The notes: a model not told the origin generated them from the letters alone. A stretch of 30,444 bases of DNA from JAAAPF01 sp964481035 (GCA_964481035.1 CAYZSE010000019.1:1-30444), one strand, 5' to 3'; positions 8,407-17,470 are shown, counted from the first letter of the stretch. Program-made: numbers and translations.

Positions 8407-9642
8407 GTGTCCGAACCCGCACGCTCGCCGCTGGCGCCCACGGGCCCGCTCGAAGCGCCCCCGGTGCCCGGCGTGCGGGCGGCGAGCCTCGCCCTGGGCC
8501 TGAGATATCGCGGGCGCGACGACGTGGCGCTCATCGAGGTGGCGCCGGGGGCGGCGGTGGCGGGCCTGCTCACCCGCTCCGCCCTACCCGGTCATCCCGT
8601 CGTCTGGTGCCGCCGGATCCTGCCACGCGGGGAGGCGCGCGCGGTCATCGTCAACGCCGGCAACGCCAATGTCTGCAACGGCCCGGCCGGCGACCGGGCG
8701 GTGGCCACCACGGCCGAGGCCGTGGCGCGGGCCCTGGGTTGCGCGGCCGACGACGTGCTCGTGGCCTCGACGGGGGTGATCGGCGTCGAACTCGACGCCA
8801 ACGCCATCGCCGCCGCCGCCCCCTCGCTCGCCGGTCGACTCGCCGAAGATCGGCTGGGGGATGCCGCCCGCGCCATCTTGACGACCGATACCTTCGCCAA
8901 GGCCGCCTCGCGCGACACCGAGATCGCCGGAACGCCGGTGCGCGTCACCGGCATCGCCAAGGGCTCGGGCATGATCGCGCCGAACATGGCGACGATGCTC
9001 GCCTTCGTCCTGACCAACGCCAATCTGCCGGCTCCGGTCCTGCACGAGCTCCTCGCCCGCGCCGCCGACGGGAGCTTCCACAGCACGACGGTCGACGGCG
9101 ACACCTCGACGTCGGACACGCTCTTGCTGCTCGCCAGCCGCCAAGCCGACCACGAGGTGATCGACGCGCCCGACGATCCCCGGCTCGAAGCCTTCGCGCA
9201 GGCGCTCGACGCGGTCTGCCTGGAGCTCGCGCTGCTCGTCGTCCGCGACGGCGAGGGGGCCGAGAAGCTCATCGAGATCGCCGTCACCGGCGCGGTCGAC
9301 GCGGCGAGCGCGCGGCGCGCGGGCCTCGTCATCGCCAACTCGCCCCTGGTCAAGACGGCGATCGCCGGTGGCGACGCCAATTGGGGGCGCGTCGTCATGG
9401 CGGTCGGCAAGAGCGGCGAGCCCGTCGCGCCGGACCGTCTGCGGATCGCCTTCGGCGGGCAGACGATCGCCGCCGGCGGCGGGCGCGTCGAAGGCTACGA
9501 CGAGGCCCTCGCCGCGGCGCACCTCGCCGGGCGCGAGGTCCGCATCGAGGTCGATCTCGGCATCGGCGACGGTGCGGCCAGGGTGTGGACCTGCGACCTC
9601 ACCCACGGCTACATCGCCATCAACGCCGACTACCTGTCGTGA
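8407..9642 (+). CDS. argJ: Bifunctional glutamate N-acetyltransferase / N-acetylglutamate synthase ArgJ
   Basis: 411 residues from GTG, close to the family length of about 400. ArgJ transfers acetyl from N-acetylornithine to glutamate (cyclic arginine pathway) and in bifunctional forms also uses acetyl-CoA. The self-cleavage site is visible: KGSGMIAPNMATML, with cleavage expected between Ala195 and the nucleophile Thr196. Other family blocks are NAGNANVCNG (oxyanion region), STGVIGVELD, TTDTFAK, DGDTSTSDTLLLLAS, ANSPLVKTAIAGGDANWGR and the C-terminal HGYIAINADYLS. It is cytoplasmic and heterotetrameric in characterised members. It sits four bases after the isomerase and overlaps the MutT start by four bases (GTGA), which implies translational coupling. 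Confidence 0.96.
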   Translation: MSEPARSPLAPTGPLEAPPVPGVRAASLALGLRYRGRDDVALIEVAPGAAVAGLLTRSALPGHPVVWCRRILPRGEARAVIVNAGNANVCNGPAGDRAVATTAEAVARALGCAADDVLVASTGVIGVELDANAIAAAAPSLAGRLAEDRLGDAARAILTTDTFAKAASRDTEIAGTPVRVTGIAKGSGMIAPNMATMLAFVLTNANLPAPVLHELLARAADGSFHSTTVDGDTSTSDTLLLLASRQADHEVIDAPDDPRLEAFAQALDAVCLELALLVVRDGEGAEKLIEIAVTGAVDAASARRAGLVIANSPLVKTAIAGGDANWGRVVMAVGKSGEPVAPDRLRIAFGGQTIAAGGGRVEGYDEALAAAHLAGREVRIEVDLGIGDGAARVWTCDLTHGYIAINADYLS

Positions 9643-10085
9643 CGTCGCCAGAAAGCCCGCGCCCGCCCATGCCGGCGGACCGACCGCGGCCCCTGCTGCT
9701 GGTCGTCGCCTGCGCGCTCGTCGACGCCGACGGCCGCGTGCTCGTCGCGCAGCGACCGTCGGGCAAGGCCATGGCGGGCCTGTGGGAGTTCCCGGGCGGC
9801 AAGCTGCATCAGGGCGAGACGCCCGAGGCGGGCCTCATCCGCGAGCTCGACGAGGAGCTGGGCATCGACACCGCCGCGAGCTGCCTCGCGCCGCTGACCT
9901 TCGCGAGCCACGCCTATCCCGACTTCCACCTCCTGATGCCGCTCTACGTCTGCCGTGTCTGGCAGGGCCGGCCCGAGCCGCGCGCGGCCCAAGCGCTGCG
10001 CTGGGTCCGCCCGGCGCAGCTCCGCGACCTGCCGATGCCGCCCGCCGACGCCCCGCTGATCGCCCCCCTCTGCGACCTGCTGTAG
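9639..10085 (+). CDS. mutT: NUDIX hydrolase, MutT-type (8-oxo-dGTP diphosphatase)
   Basis: 148 residues if started at the GTG that overlaps the argJ stop; an ATG at 9669 would give 138 residues, and neither start has a strong ribosome site. The NUDIX box is complete: GKLHQGE, seven residues, then RELDEELGI, matching Gx5Ex7REUxEExGU. Preceding FPGG and the start block VVACALVDADGRVLVAQRP, plus the C-terminal LRWVRPAQLRDLPMPPAD, fit MutT proteins that hydrolyse oxidised dGTP to prevent A:T to C:G transversions. The enzyme is cytoplasmic. A thiamine-type NUDIX is less likely because no second domain is present. It is the last gene of the isomerase-argJ operon and converges on phoB with 70 bases between stops. 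Confidence 0.9.
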   Translation: MTSPESPRPPMPADRPRPLLLVVACALVDADGRVLVAQRPSGKAMAGLWEFPGGKLHQGETPEAGLIRELDEELGIDTAASCLAPLTFASHAYPDFHLLMPLYVCRVWQGRPEPRAAQALRWVRPAQLRDLPMPPADAPLIAPLCDLL

Positions 10086-10155
10086 CCAGCCATCCTCGCC
10101 GGCGATCCCGGATCGGACGGCCGGACCCGGCGACCAGGCCCGACGGCGGCGACCG

Positions 10156-10887
10156 TCAGACCGCCTCGTCGGCGCGGCCCGCGGCCGTCAACGGCGCCTC
10201 GTTGCCGTGGTCGAGCGCGTAGCCCTCGGCGCGGACGGTGCGCAGGAGATCCGGCTCGCCCTCGGCGTTGAGCGCCCGACGCAGGCGGCGGACGGTGGCG
10301 TCCACGGTGCGCAGCTCCACCTCCTGGTTGATGCCCCAGACGGCGTCGAGCAGCGTGGCGCGGCTGAAGACGCGACCCGAGTACTCCATCAGGTGGCGGA
10401 GCAGCCGAAATTCCGTCGGGCTCAGATGCACCTCGCGGTCGCGCCGGAAGACCCGGTGCGCGGCGAGGTCGATCTTGAGCTCGCCCACCTCCAGCTCGGG
10501 GTCGTCGAGCGACGGCCGCGAGCGGCGCAGCACGGCGCGGGTCCGGGCGACGACCTCGGCGATCGAGAACGGCTTGACGATGAAGTCGTCGGCGCCGGTG
10601 TCGAGGCCCCTGAGGCGGTCCGGCTCCTCGGCGCGGGCGGTGAGGATGATGATCGGCAGCCGCTGGGTCGCCGGCCGCCGCCGCAGCCGCCGGCAGACCT
10701 CGATGCCGGAGAGGTTGGGCAGCATCCAGTCGAGGAGCACGAGATCGGGCACCCGCTCGGCGATCGTGACGAGCGCATCCTCGCCGTCGAAGGCCTGCGC
10801 CACCTCGAAGCCGGCGCTCTCCAGGTTGTACTGCAGAAGATCCTGGATCGGCGCCTCGTCCTCGACGACGAGGATGTAGGGCTTCAC
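10156..10887 (-). CDS. phoB: Phosphate regulon response regulator PhoB (OmpR family)
   Basis: 243 residues from GTG. The receiver domain (1-120) has the acidic pocket (VVEDEAP), phospho-acceptor Asp53 in LLDWMLP, the switch Thr83 (ILTAR) and Lys105 (VKPFS). A winged-helix OmpR/PhoB DNA-binding domain occupies about 135-232 (HLSPTEFRLLRHLMEYSGRV, VDATVRRLRRAL, RTVRAEGYALD). Phosphorylated PhoB binds Pho boxes such as the one at 20596-20613. It is the last gene of the pst-phoU transcript: the GTG overlaps the phoU stop (GTGA). The partner kinase PhoR, often beside phoB, is not in this window. Confidence 0.95.
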   Translation of the reverse strand: MKPYILVVEDEAPIQDLLQYNLESAGFEVAQAFDGEDALVTIAERVPDLVLLDWMLPNLSGIEVCRRLRRRPATQRLPIIILTARAEEPDRLRGLDTGADDFIVKPFSIAEVVARTRAVLRRSRPSLDDPELEVGELKIDLAAHRVFRRDREVHLSPTEFRLLRHLMEYSGRVFSRATLLDAVWGINQEVELRTVDATVRRLRRALNAEGEPDLLRTVRAEGYALDHGNEAPLTAAGRADEAV

Positions 10888-11561
10888 GCCGGCTCGCTCC
10901 GCACCCGGTTGATCCGATCGCCGTGGGCGATGTAATGCAACCGCTCGGCAATGTTGGTGGCGTGGTCGCCGATGCGCTCGAGATTCTTCGCGATGAACAA
11001 GAGGTCGATGCAGGCCGAGGTCGTCCGCGGGTCCTCCAGCACGTAGGTGATGATCTCGCGAAAGAGGCTGTCGTAGAAGTCGTCGACCTGCTCGTCGCGA
11101 TGCCAGACGCTCATGCCCTTCCTGTCGTCGCGCTCGACATAGGCGTCGACGACGTCGGTGAGCATGTCCTGCACCAAATGCCCCATACGGCCGAGCGAGC
11201 CGACCGCCTTGATCTGGGGCTCCGAGACGAGGCGCTTGGCCCGCTTGGCGACGCTCGAGGCGTAGTCGCCGACACGCTCGAGGTCGTTGGAGACCTTGAG
11301 CGACATGGCGATGAGGCGGAGATCCTCGGCCATCGGCTGGCGCTTGGCGAAGAGATGGACGGCGAGCTGGTCGATGCGCTCCTCGAGCTCGTCGAGGCGC
11401 GCGTCGCCGTCGATCACCCGTTCGGCTGCCGCCATGTCGCGGGCGAGCAGCGCCGCGACGGCCCCGGCCACCTGCTTCTCGGCCAGCCCGCCCATCTCGG
11501 CGATGAGGTTGACCAGCTCGTCGATGTCCTGGTCGTAAGACCTGACGATATGCTCGCTCAT
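10884..11561 (-). CDS. phoU: Phosphate transport system accessory protein PhoU
   Basis: 225 residues from the ATG at 11561, with GGAG about 8 bases upstream; the longer open frame upstream of this is antisense-like shadow within pstB1. PhoU is an all-helical, two-lobed protein that links the Pst transporter to the PhoR kinase and shuts the regulon down when phosphate is ample. Typical blocks are present in both lobes: SYDQDIDELVNLIAEMGG, the metal-cluster-type motifs ERVGDYA (SLKVSNDLERVGDYASSVAKRA) and, in the second lobe, AKNLERIGDHATNIAERLHY. It lies 11 bases after pstB1 and overlaps phoB by four bases, the standard order for this operon. Confidence 0.96.
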   Translation of the reverse strand: MSEHIVRSYDQDIDELVNLIAEMGGLAEKQVAGAVAALLARDMAAAERVIDGDARLDELEERIDQLAVHLFAKRQPMAEDLRLIAMSLKVSNDLERVGDYASSVAKRAKRLVSEPQIKAVGSLGRMGHLVQDMLTDVVDAYVERDDRKGMSVWHRDEQVDDFYDSLFREIITYVLEDPRTTSACIDLLFIAKNLERIGDHATNIAERLHYIAHGDRINRVRSEPA

Positions 11562-11572
11562 CGGAGTTCTCC

Positions 11573-12391
11573 TCAGCCGAAGCGGCCGGTGATGTAGTCC
11601 TGGGTCATCTGGTGCTCGGGCTTGGTGAAGACGTCGTTGGTTTCGCCGACCTCGATCAGCTTGCCGAGGTGGAAGAACGCGGTCCGCTGGGAGACGCGCG
11701 CTGCCTGCTGCATCGAGTGGGTGACGATGACGATGGTGAACTCCTGCTTGAGCTCGTCGATCAGCTCCTCGATGTGCGCCGTAGCGATCGGGTCGAGGGC
11801 CGAGCAGGGCTCGTCCATGAGGATGACCTCGGGCCCGACGGCGATGGCGCGGGCGATGCACAGGCGCTGCTGCTGGCCGCCGGAGAGCCCGTTGCCGGGC
11901 TCGGCCAGACGATCCTTGACCTCGCCCCAGAGCGCGGCGCGGGTCAGCGACTGCTCGACCACCTCGTCGAGCTCGGCCTTGGTGTTGACGAGGCCGTGGA
12001 TCCGCGGGCCGTAGGCGACGTTGTCGTAGATCGACTTCGGGAAGGGGTTGGGCTTCTGGAAGACCATGCCGACCCGGGCCCTGAGCTCGACGACGTCGAC
12101 GCGGCGGTCGTAGACGTCCTCGCCGTCGAGCCGGATGTCGCCCTCGACGCGACAGATGTCGATGGTGTCGTTCATCCGGTTGAGGCAGCGCAGATAGGTC
12201 GACTTGCCGCAGCCGGAGGGGCCGATCAGCGAGGTCACCTCGTTGGCGTAGATGTCGAGGTCGACGCCGTAGAGAGCTTGGGCCTCGCCGTACCAGAGGT
12301 TGACGTCGCGCGTGACCATCTTGGTCTCCCGCGCCCCGGCGATCGACGCGTGGGCGGCGGTCGGCGCGGGCGTGCTCAGCGCTTCGCTCAT
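11573..12391 (-). CDS. pstB: Phosphate ABC transporter ATP-binding protein PstB (copy 1)
   Basis: 272 residues. Walker A GPSGCGKST, ABC signature LSGGQQQR, Walker B VILMDEP and the switch histidine in VTHSMQQA are intact, and the PstB-specific block FQKPNPFPKSIYDNV is present. It energises phosphate import through PstC1/PstA1 at the inner membrane. The N-terminus has a 25-residue extension rich in alanine before the ABC core (VTRDVNLWYGEAQAL). One base separates it from the pstA1 stop. Parts of the gene are identical to pstB2 in DNA (see findings). Confidence 0.96.
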   Translation of the reverse strand: MSEALSTPAPTAAHASIAGARETKMVTRDVNLWYGEAQALYGVDLDIYANEVTSLIGPSGCGKSTYLRCLNRMNDTIDICRVEGDIRLDGEDVYDRRVDVVELRARVGMVFQKPNPFPKSIYDNVAYGPRIHGLVNTKAELDEVVEQSLTRAALWGEVKDRLAEPGNGLSGGQQQRLCIARAIAVGPEVILMDEPCSALDPIATAHIEELIDELKQEFTIVIVTHSMQQAARVSQRTAFFHLGKLIEVGETNDVFTKPEHQMTQDYITGRFG

Positions 12392-12392
12392 G

Positions 12393-13724
12393 TCACCAGG
12401 TCCTCTCGAATCGGCGGCGCAGGTAGATGGCGAGGGCGTTCATCACGAGGAGAAAGCCCAAAAGGATGATGATCGCCGCCGCCGTCTTCTCGGTGAAACC
12501 GCGCTCGGGGCTGTCGGACCACAGGAAGATCTGCACGGGCAAGGCCGTCGATGCCGCCATCGGCCCGTCGGGGATGTCGACGACGAAGGCGATCATGCCG
12601 ATCATCAGAAGTGGTGCGGTCTCGCCGAGCGCCTGGGCGAGGCCGATGATCGTGCCGGTGAGGATGCCCGGCAGCGCCAGCGGCAGGACGTGATGGGTCA
12701 CCACTTGCACCCGCGAGGCGCCGACGCCCAAGGCCCCCCAACGGATCGACGGCGGCACCGCGCGCAGGGCCGCGCGGGTCGCGACGACGATGGTCGGCAG
12801 CGTCATCAGCGTGAGCGTGAGACCGCCGACCAGCGGTGCGGAGCGCGGCAACCCCATGGTGTTGAGGAACACGGCGAGACCGAGGAGGCCGAAGACGATC
12901 GAGGGGACCGCGGCGAGGTTGTTGATGTTGACCTCGATGAGGTCGGTCCAGCGGGTCTTCGGCGCGAACTCCTCGAGATAGACGGCCGAGGCGACGCCCA
13001 AGGGGATGGCGAGCGCCGCGGTCACCACGATGAGCCAGAAGGAGCCGACGATGGCGCCGCGCACGCCGGCGAGCTCGGGATTGCGGCTGTCGGCGTTGGT
13101 GAAGAGGTTCCAGGCGAAGGCGCTGCGGACCCGATCGTCGGCGGCGAGCTGGTCGATCATCGCGATCGCGTCGTCATTGACCCGCCGGTTCTCGTTGGGC
13201 GTCTCGCGGCTGATGTTGCCCTTCCAGAACTGGTCGACGTCGGTGTTCGCCAGCACCCAGACGTCCTCGGTCGTGCCGATCAACGAGGGATCGTCGAGGA
13301 CGAGCCTCTGCACCTCCAGGGCCGCGGTCGCCGAGATCAGGCCGCGCACCGTGCGCTGTTCCAGCCGATCGGTGGCGTCCGGGAACAACGCGTAGAGGGC
13401 ATCGTTGACCAGGCCCCGGAAGTCCGCGCTCTCGATCGTCGAGCGCAGGCGCGAGCCCTGGGGATCGAGTTCCTCCTCCGAGAAGTCGATCGTGAGCCGG
13501 ATCTCGGTCGAGACGAAGGCGGTGTAGCCCTTGCTCACGACGTCGGCGATGAGCACGAGCAGCAGGCCGATGGCGAGCGCGATGGCGACGAGGCCCGTGA
13601 CCTTGAGGCGGCGCTCGCGGGCGTAGCGCCGGGCGAGCCCGAGATCGGCGCCCTGAACCCCGACCCGACGCTTGCCCGCGCGCTCGGCGGAAGGCCCGCT
13701 GCCGTTGGCGGTCGTGTCAGTCAT
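12393..13724 (-). CDS. pstA: Phosphate ABC transporter permease PstA, long form with N-terminal DUF3333 region (copy 1)
   Basis: 443 residues, about 140 longer than Escherichia coli PstA. After a short cytoplasmic start and one membrane segment (about 40-65, VTGLVAIALAIGLLLVLIADVV) there is a hydrophilic, presumably periplasmic insert of about 170 residues (residues 70-215) of the kind labelled DUF3333 in alphaproteobacterial PstA. The normal permease core then follows, with the cytoplasmic coupling loop LGVGASRVQVVTHHVLPLALPGI and the conserved ALGETAPLLMIG. It pairs with PstC1. Start ATG overlaps the end of pstC1 by eight bases, consistent with translational coupling. Confidence 0.94.
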   Translation of the reverse strand: MTDTTANGSGPSAERAGKRRVGVQGADLGLARRYARERRLKVTGLVAIALAIGLLLVLIADVVSKGYTAFVSTEIRLTIDFSEEELDPQGSRLRSTIESADFRGLVNDALYALFPDATDRLEQRTVRGLISATAALEVQRLVLDDPSLIGTTEDVWVLANTDVDQFWKGNISRETPNENRRVNDDAIAMIDQLAADDRVRSAFAWNLFTNADSRNPELAGVRGAIVGSFWLIVVTAALAIPLGVASAVYLEEFAPKTRWTDLIEVNINNLAAVPSIVFGLLGLAVFLNTMGLPRSAPLVGGLTLTLMTLPTIVVATRAALRAVPPSIRWGALGVGASRVQVVTHHVLPLALPGILTGTIIGLAQALGETAPLLMIGMIAFVVDIPDGPMAASTALPVQIFLWSDSPERGFTEKTAAAIIILLGFLLVMNALAIYLRRRFERTW

Positions 13725-15270
13725 ACTTCTCTCGATACTTCTGCATCACGTAGAGCGCGATGACGTTGAGAAGGAGTGTGGCGACGAAGAGGACGAAGCC
13801 GAGCGCGAAGGCCGCGAGCGTCTTGGCGCTGTCGAACTCCTGATCGCCCGTCAGCAGCGTCACGATCTGCACGGTCACCGTCGTGACGGCCTCGAGCGGG
13901 TTGGCGGTGAGGTTGGCGGCGAGGCCCGCGGCCATGACGACGATCATCGTCTCGCCGATGGCCCGGCTGACGGCCAAGAGAAAGCCGGCGATGATGCCCG
14001 GTAGCGCCGCCGGCAGGAGCACGTTGACGACGGTCTCCGCCCGGGTCGCGCCGAGGCCGAGCGAGGCGTCGCGCAGCGACTTGGGCACGGCGCTCACCGC
14101 GTCGTCGGACAGCGACGAGACGAACGGGATGATCATGATCCCCATGACCATGCCGGCGGCAAGGGCACTCTCCGAGGCGACGTTGAGCCCGATGGCCTCG
14201 CCGAGCCCGCGGATGAGCGGTGCGACGGTGAGCGCCGCGAAGAAGCCGTAGACGACGGTCGGCACGCCCGCGAGGATCTCGAGGATCGGCTTCGCCCAGG
14301 CACGAAAGCGGGGGCTCGCGTACTCCGAGAGGTAGATCGCCGAGAACATCCCGACGGGGCCGGCGACGAGCATGGCGATGGCGCTGATCAGGAGCGTGCC
14401 GGCGAACAGCGGCACCGCACCGAAGGCGCCGGACGCACCGACCTGGTCGGCGCGCAGCGCCGTCTGCGGGCTCCACTGCAGGCCGAAGAGGAACTCCATC
14501 GGCGGTACCTGGCCGAAGAAGCGCAAGGTCTCGAAGAGGACCGAGAAGACGATGCCCACGGTCGTCAGGATGGAGACCGTCGCCGCCGCGATGAGCGCGT
14601 ACACGACCCATTGCTCGACGGCGTTGCGCGCCCGGAAGTCGACGGCGATGCGGCGCACCGCCCAGCTGAAGCCGAGCGTGGCGAGGATCAGCGGCAGAAC
14701 GAAGCGCGCGGTGTCGCCGATCAGGGTGTAGCGCCCGTAGACCTGGGCGTCGTCGCGGATCTGGCGGATCATTCCGCCGCGATCGACCTCCGGGCCGAGC
14801 ACCCCGACCCGTTCCACGCTCTCGACGACCAGCGCGTCGCCCCGGGCGGCCCGCTGCACCTCCTGGTAGTAGAAGCTCGTCGCTTCGGGCGTGAGCACGG
14901 TTCCCGACGGGATGACCTCGCCCGCCTGCAGCGTCTGGTCGAGATCGCTCAGCACCACGTTGCGGACGACCGGACCCTGCGCCAGCGACAGCACCAACCA
15001 TAGGGCGAGCGCCGGCAACGCCACCATGAGGGCGAGGTACCAGCCGTGGAAATGCGGCAGCGAGTGCAGGTCGCGCAACCGGCCGTCGGTCAGCATGGCC
15101 GCGCGCGTGCGGCCGACGATGAAGGCGGCGGCGGCGAGGCCGAGGATGATGATGACGACCAGCGGCGCGCCGCTCCAGACCAGCGCCACGAGCGCCAGCA
15201 AGAGAGCGAAGACGCTGACGGCAGCGCCGCTCTGGGCGGTGGCGTTGGCGCGGGCGGCGATCGAGCTCAT
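13717..15270 (-). CDS. pstC: Phosphate ABC transporter permease PstC, long form (copy 1)
   Basis: 517 residues from the ATG at 15270 (MSSIAARAN); the open frame continues upstream to 15510 but only through arginine-rich shadow of pstS1. The usual PstC is about 310 residues; the extra 200 are N-terminal: two or three membrane segments (from about residue 17, VSVFALLLALVALVW) and a periplasmic-looking loop containing QAGEVIPSGTVLTPEATSFYYQ. The permease core begins near residue 225 and includes YLSEYASPRFRAWAKP, GVPTVVYGFFA and the coupling loop ASLGLGATRAETVVNVLLPAALPG. It pairs with the long PstA1; matching enlargements in both partners suggest they co-evolved. Confidence 0.94.
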   Translation of the reverse strand: MSSIAARANATAQSGAAVSVFALLLALVALVWSGAPLVVIIILGLAAAAFIVGRTRAAMLTDGRLRDLHSLPHFHGWYLALMVALPALALWLVLSLAQGPVVRNVVLSDLDQTLQAGEVIPSGTVLTPEATSFYYQEVQRAARGDALVVESVERVGVLGPEVDRGGMIRQIRDDAQVYGRYTLIGDTARFVLPLILATLGFSWAVRRIAVDFRARNAVEQWVVYALIAAATVSILTTVGIVFSVLFETLRFFGQVPPMEFLFGLQWSPQTALRADQVGASGAFGAVPLFAGTLLISAIAMLVAGPVGMFSAIYLSEYASPRFRAWAKPILEILAGVPTVVYGFFAALTVAPLIRGLGEAIGLNVASESALAAGMVMGIMIIPFVSSLSDDAVSAVPKSLRDASLGLGATRAETVVNVLLPAALPGIIAGFLLAVSRAIGETMIVVMAAGLAANLTANPLEAVTTVTVQIVTLLTGDQEFDSAKTLAAFALGFVLFVATLLLNVIALYVMQKYREKYD

Positions 15271-15296
15271 GGAAGCATCCGAAAGCGGACGTCGAC

Positions 15297-15318
15297 GGGG
15301 GCGGCCGCAGCCGCCCCC
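15297..15318 (-). promoter_or_regulatory. Stem-loop between pstS1 and pstC1
   Basis: GGGGGCGGC (15297-15305) pairs perfectly with GCCGCCCCC (15310-15318) around a four-base loop. It lies in the 64-base gap after the pstS1 stop. No T-run follows on the minus strand, so it is more likely an RNA-end protector or partial terminator that sets PstS above PstCAB than a full terminator. Confidence 0.6.
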
Positions 15319-15334
15319 ACCGCGAAGGCGTGGA

Positions 15335-16357
15335 TCAGAGGTCGCTGAAGTCGGTCGCGGCCATCGTCTCGGACGCCGTCTTCTGCGCCTCGTGCTCCTC
15401 GCCCTGCAGCGGCACGAGGCCGCGGTCGCTGAGATAGCCGTCCTCGCCGGTGGCCGCGTCGCTCGTCCACTCCTGGGCGAACTCGCGCAGGCCCGGGATG
15501 ACGCCGACATGGGCGACCTTGACGTAGACGAACATCTCGCGCGCCAGCGGATAGCTGCCGTCGGCCGCCGTCTCGAAGGTGGGCGTGACGCCGTTGAGGT
15601 CGACCGGCTTCAGGATGTCGCGGTTCTGGTCGTAGAAGCTGAAGCCGAAGATGCCGACGGCGTCCGGGTTGGCGTCGAGCTTCTGGACGATGAGGTTGTC
15701 GTTCTCACCGGCCTCGATGAAGCGGCCGTCCTCGCGCATCGTCGCGCAGATCCGGTCGGCGGTCTCCTCGTCGAGGTCGCCGACGAATTCCTGGCAGCCC
15801 TCCTCCATCGCCAGCTCGACGAAGCTGTCGCGGGTGCCCGAGGTCGGCGGCGGGCCGAGCACCTCGATCGGCTCGTTCGGCAGCGACGGATCGATGTCCG
15901 ACCAGCTCGTGTAGGGGTTCTTCACCACCTCGCCGTCGACGACGACCTCGTCGGCGAGCGCCTGCCAGACCTGCTCGAGGGTGAGGTTGAAATCCGGGCC
16001 CTGGCGGCTCGTCGCCATGGTCAGCGCGTCGTAGCCGATCTTGATCTCGTGGATGCCGACGACGCCGTTGCTCTCGCAGAGCTCGACCTCGGAAGCCTTG
16101 ATCCGCCGCGAGCTGTTGGTGACGTCCGGCTGGTCGACGCCGACGCCCTGGCAGAAGAGCTTGAGGCCGCCGCCCGAGCCCGTGCTCTCGATGACCGGCG
16201 TCGGGAAATTGGTGCTGCGGCCGAACTCTTCGGCAACGACCGTGGCGAACGGATAGACCGTCGACGAGCCGACGATACGGATCTGGTCGCGCGCCGCGGC
16301 CTCGCCCACGAGGGCTGTCGAGGCGAGCAGCGCGAGCCCGAGGGTCAGACGCTTCAT
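15335..16357 (-). CDS. pstS: Phosphate ABC transporter substrate-binding protein PstS (copy 1)
   Basis: 340 residues from the ATG at 16357, with GGGAGA about 8 bases upstream; a longer frame reaches 16429 but only this start gives a signal peptide at the N-terminus (MKRLTLGLALLASTALVGEAAA). The mature protein starts with the PstS block IRIVGSSTVYPFATVVAEEF, then STGSGGGLKLFCQG, DVTNSSRRIK and the phosphate-loop SGTRDSF, the last three contributing phosphate ligands in the family. It is periplasmic and hands phosphate to PstC1A1. A 195-base gap separates it from pstB2, but no convincing Pho box is seen there, so it may depend partly on read-through from the pstS2 promoter. Confidence 0.94.
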   Translation of the reverse strand: MKRLTLGLALLASTALVGEAAARDQIRIVGSSTVYPFATVVAEEFGRSTNFPTPVIESTGSGGGLKLFCQGVGVDQPDVTNSSRRIKASEVELCESNGVVGIHEIKIGYDALTMATSRQGPDFNLTLEQVWQALADEVVVDGEVVKNPYTSWSDIDPSLPNEPIEVLGPPPTSGTRDSFVELAMEEGCQEFVGDLDEETADRICATMREDGRFIEAGENDNLIVQKLDANPDAVGIFGFSFYDQNRDILKPVDLNGVTPTFETAADGSYPLAREMFVYVKVAHVGVIPGLREFAQEWTSDAATGEDGYLSDRGLVPLQGEEHEAQKTASETMAATDFSDL

Positions 16358-16552
16358 GAGGGATCTCCCGGTACGATGAATTCGTGCCCTGGCGAGCACT
16401 GCGCTTCCCATAGACGACTTTTGCGACAAATCCGCTGCAACGCCGCGCCGAACATTGCGAGGCCGACGGACAGGTCGAGCTCCAACGAGGCGGCCACGCT
16501 CGAACCGTCACGCGGCACTAGTCCTTTGCCCGGCCGGAGCGAGCGGTCAAGC

Positions 16553-17470
16553 TCAGCCGAAGCGCCCCGCGATGTAGTCCTGGGTCTGGGTTTTACGGGG
16601 ACTGGTGAACATCGTGTCGGTCTGGTCGAATTCGACGAGATTGCCCTCGTGCATGAACACGCAATAATCCGACACACGCGACGCCTGCTGCATCGAGTGG
16701 GTGACGATGAGGATCGTGAACTCGCGCTTGAGCTCGTCGATCAGCTCCTCGATGTACGCGGTGGCGATCGGGTCGAGCGCCGAGGTCGGCTCGTCGAGCA
16801 GGATCAGCTCGGGCTCGGGCGCGATGGTCCGGGCGATGCACAGCCGCTGCTGCTGGCCGCCGGAGAGCTCGTAGGCCGAGGCGGTGAGGCGGTCCTTGAC
16901 CTCGTCCCACAACGCCGCCTGCCGCAGCGACTGCTCGACCCGTTGCTCGAGCACGTTGCGCTTGTTGATGCCGCGCACGCGCAGGCCCGCGGCGACGTTC
17001 TCGAAGATCGACTTCGGGAACGGGTTCGGCTTTTGGAACACCATGCCCACCCGCAGCCGCACCAGCGCCGGGTCGAGGTCGGCCGCGACGATGTTCTCGT
17101 TCTCCGGCAGCAGCACGATCTCGCCGGCGTAGCGGTTACCCGGATAGAGATCGTGCATGCGGTTGAAGCAGCGCAAGAGCGTGCTCTTGCCGCAACCCGA
17201 CGCGCCGATGATCGCGGTCACCCGCCGGTCGGCGATCGGCAGCTGGATCTCCTTGAGGGCCTGGAACCCACCGTACCAGAAGGAGAGATCGCGCACGTCG
17301 GCCTTGACTTCTTCGCTGAGGCGGTTGCGCCGGCGCTGCCGAACCTCCTCGTCGTCGTCACCCTCCGAGCGGCCGTCCGCAGCGGCCTTCGCCGCACCGG
17401 CTGCATGCTCGTGCATGATGCGTTCCTTCACTTCGCGGCCGTCCTCGGGGCCCGCCGGGTCGGTGCTCAT
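16553..17470 (-). CDS. pstB: Phosphate ABC transporter ATP-binding protein PstB (copy 2)
   Basis: 305 residues. Walker A GASGCGKST, signature LSGGQQQR, Walker B LILLDEP and VTHSMQQA are intact; FQKPNPFPKSIFENV marks it as PstB. It carries a charged N-terminal extension of about 50 residues (SEGDDDEEVRQRRRNR) not found in typical PstB. The ATG at 17470 overlaps the pstA2 stop by one base and has GAGGA upstream; an internal ATG at 17416, with GAAGGAA before it, would remove 18 residues and is a real alternative. It is the last gene of the pstSCAB2 set. Confidence 0.95.
   Translation of the reverse strand: MSTDPAGPEDGREVKERIMHEHAAGAAKAAADGRSEGDDDEEVRQRRRNRLSEEVKADVRDLSFWYGGFQALKEIQLPIADRRVTAIIGASGCGKSTLLRCFNRMHDLYPGNRYAGEIVLLPENENIVAADLDPALVRLRVGMVFQKPNPFPKSIFENVAAGLRVRGINKRNVLEQRVEQSLRQAALWDEVKDRLTASAYELSGGQQQRLCIARTIAPEPELILLDEPTSALDPIATAYIEELIDELKREFTILIVTHSMQQASRVSDYCVFMHEGNLVEFDQTDTMFTSPRKTQTQDYIAGRFG

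Noticed and set aside
16380..16440. A Pho-box-like TTGTCGC before pstS1
   Set aside because: Only the first half-site resembles CTGTCAT; the second half at the required 11-base distance does not match, so I do not call it.
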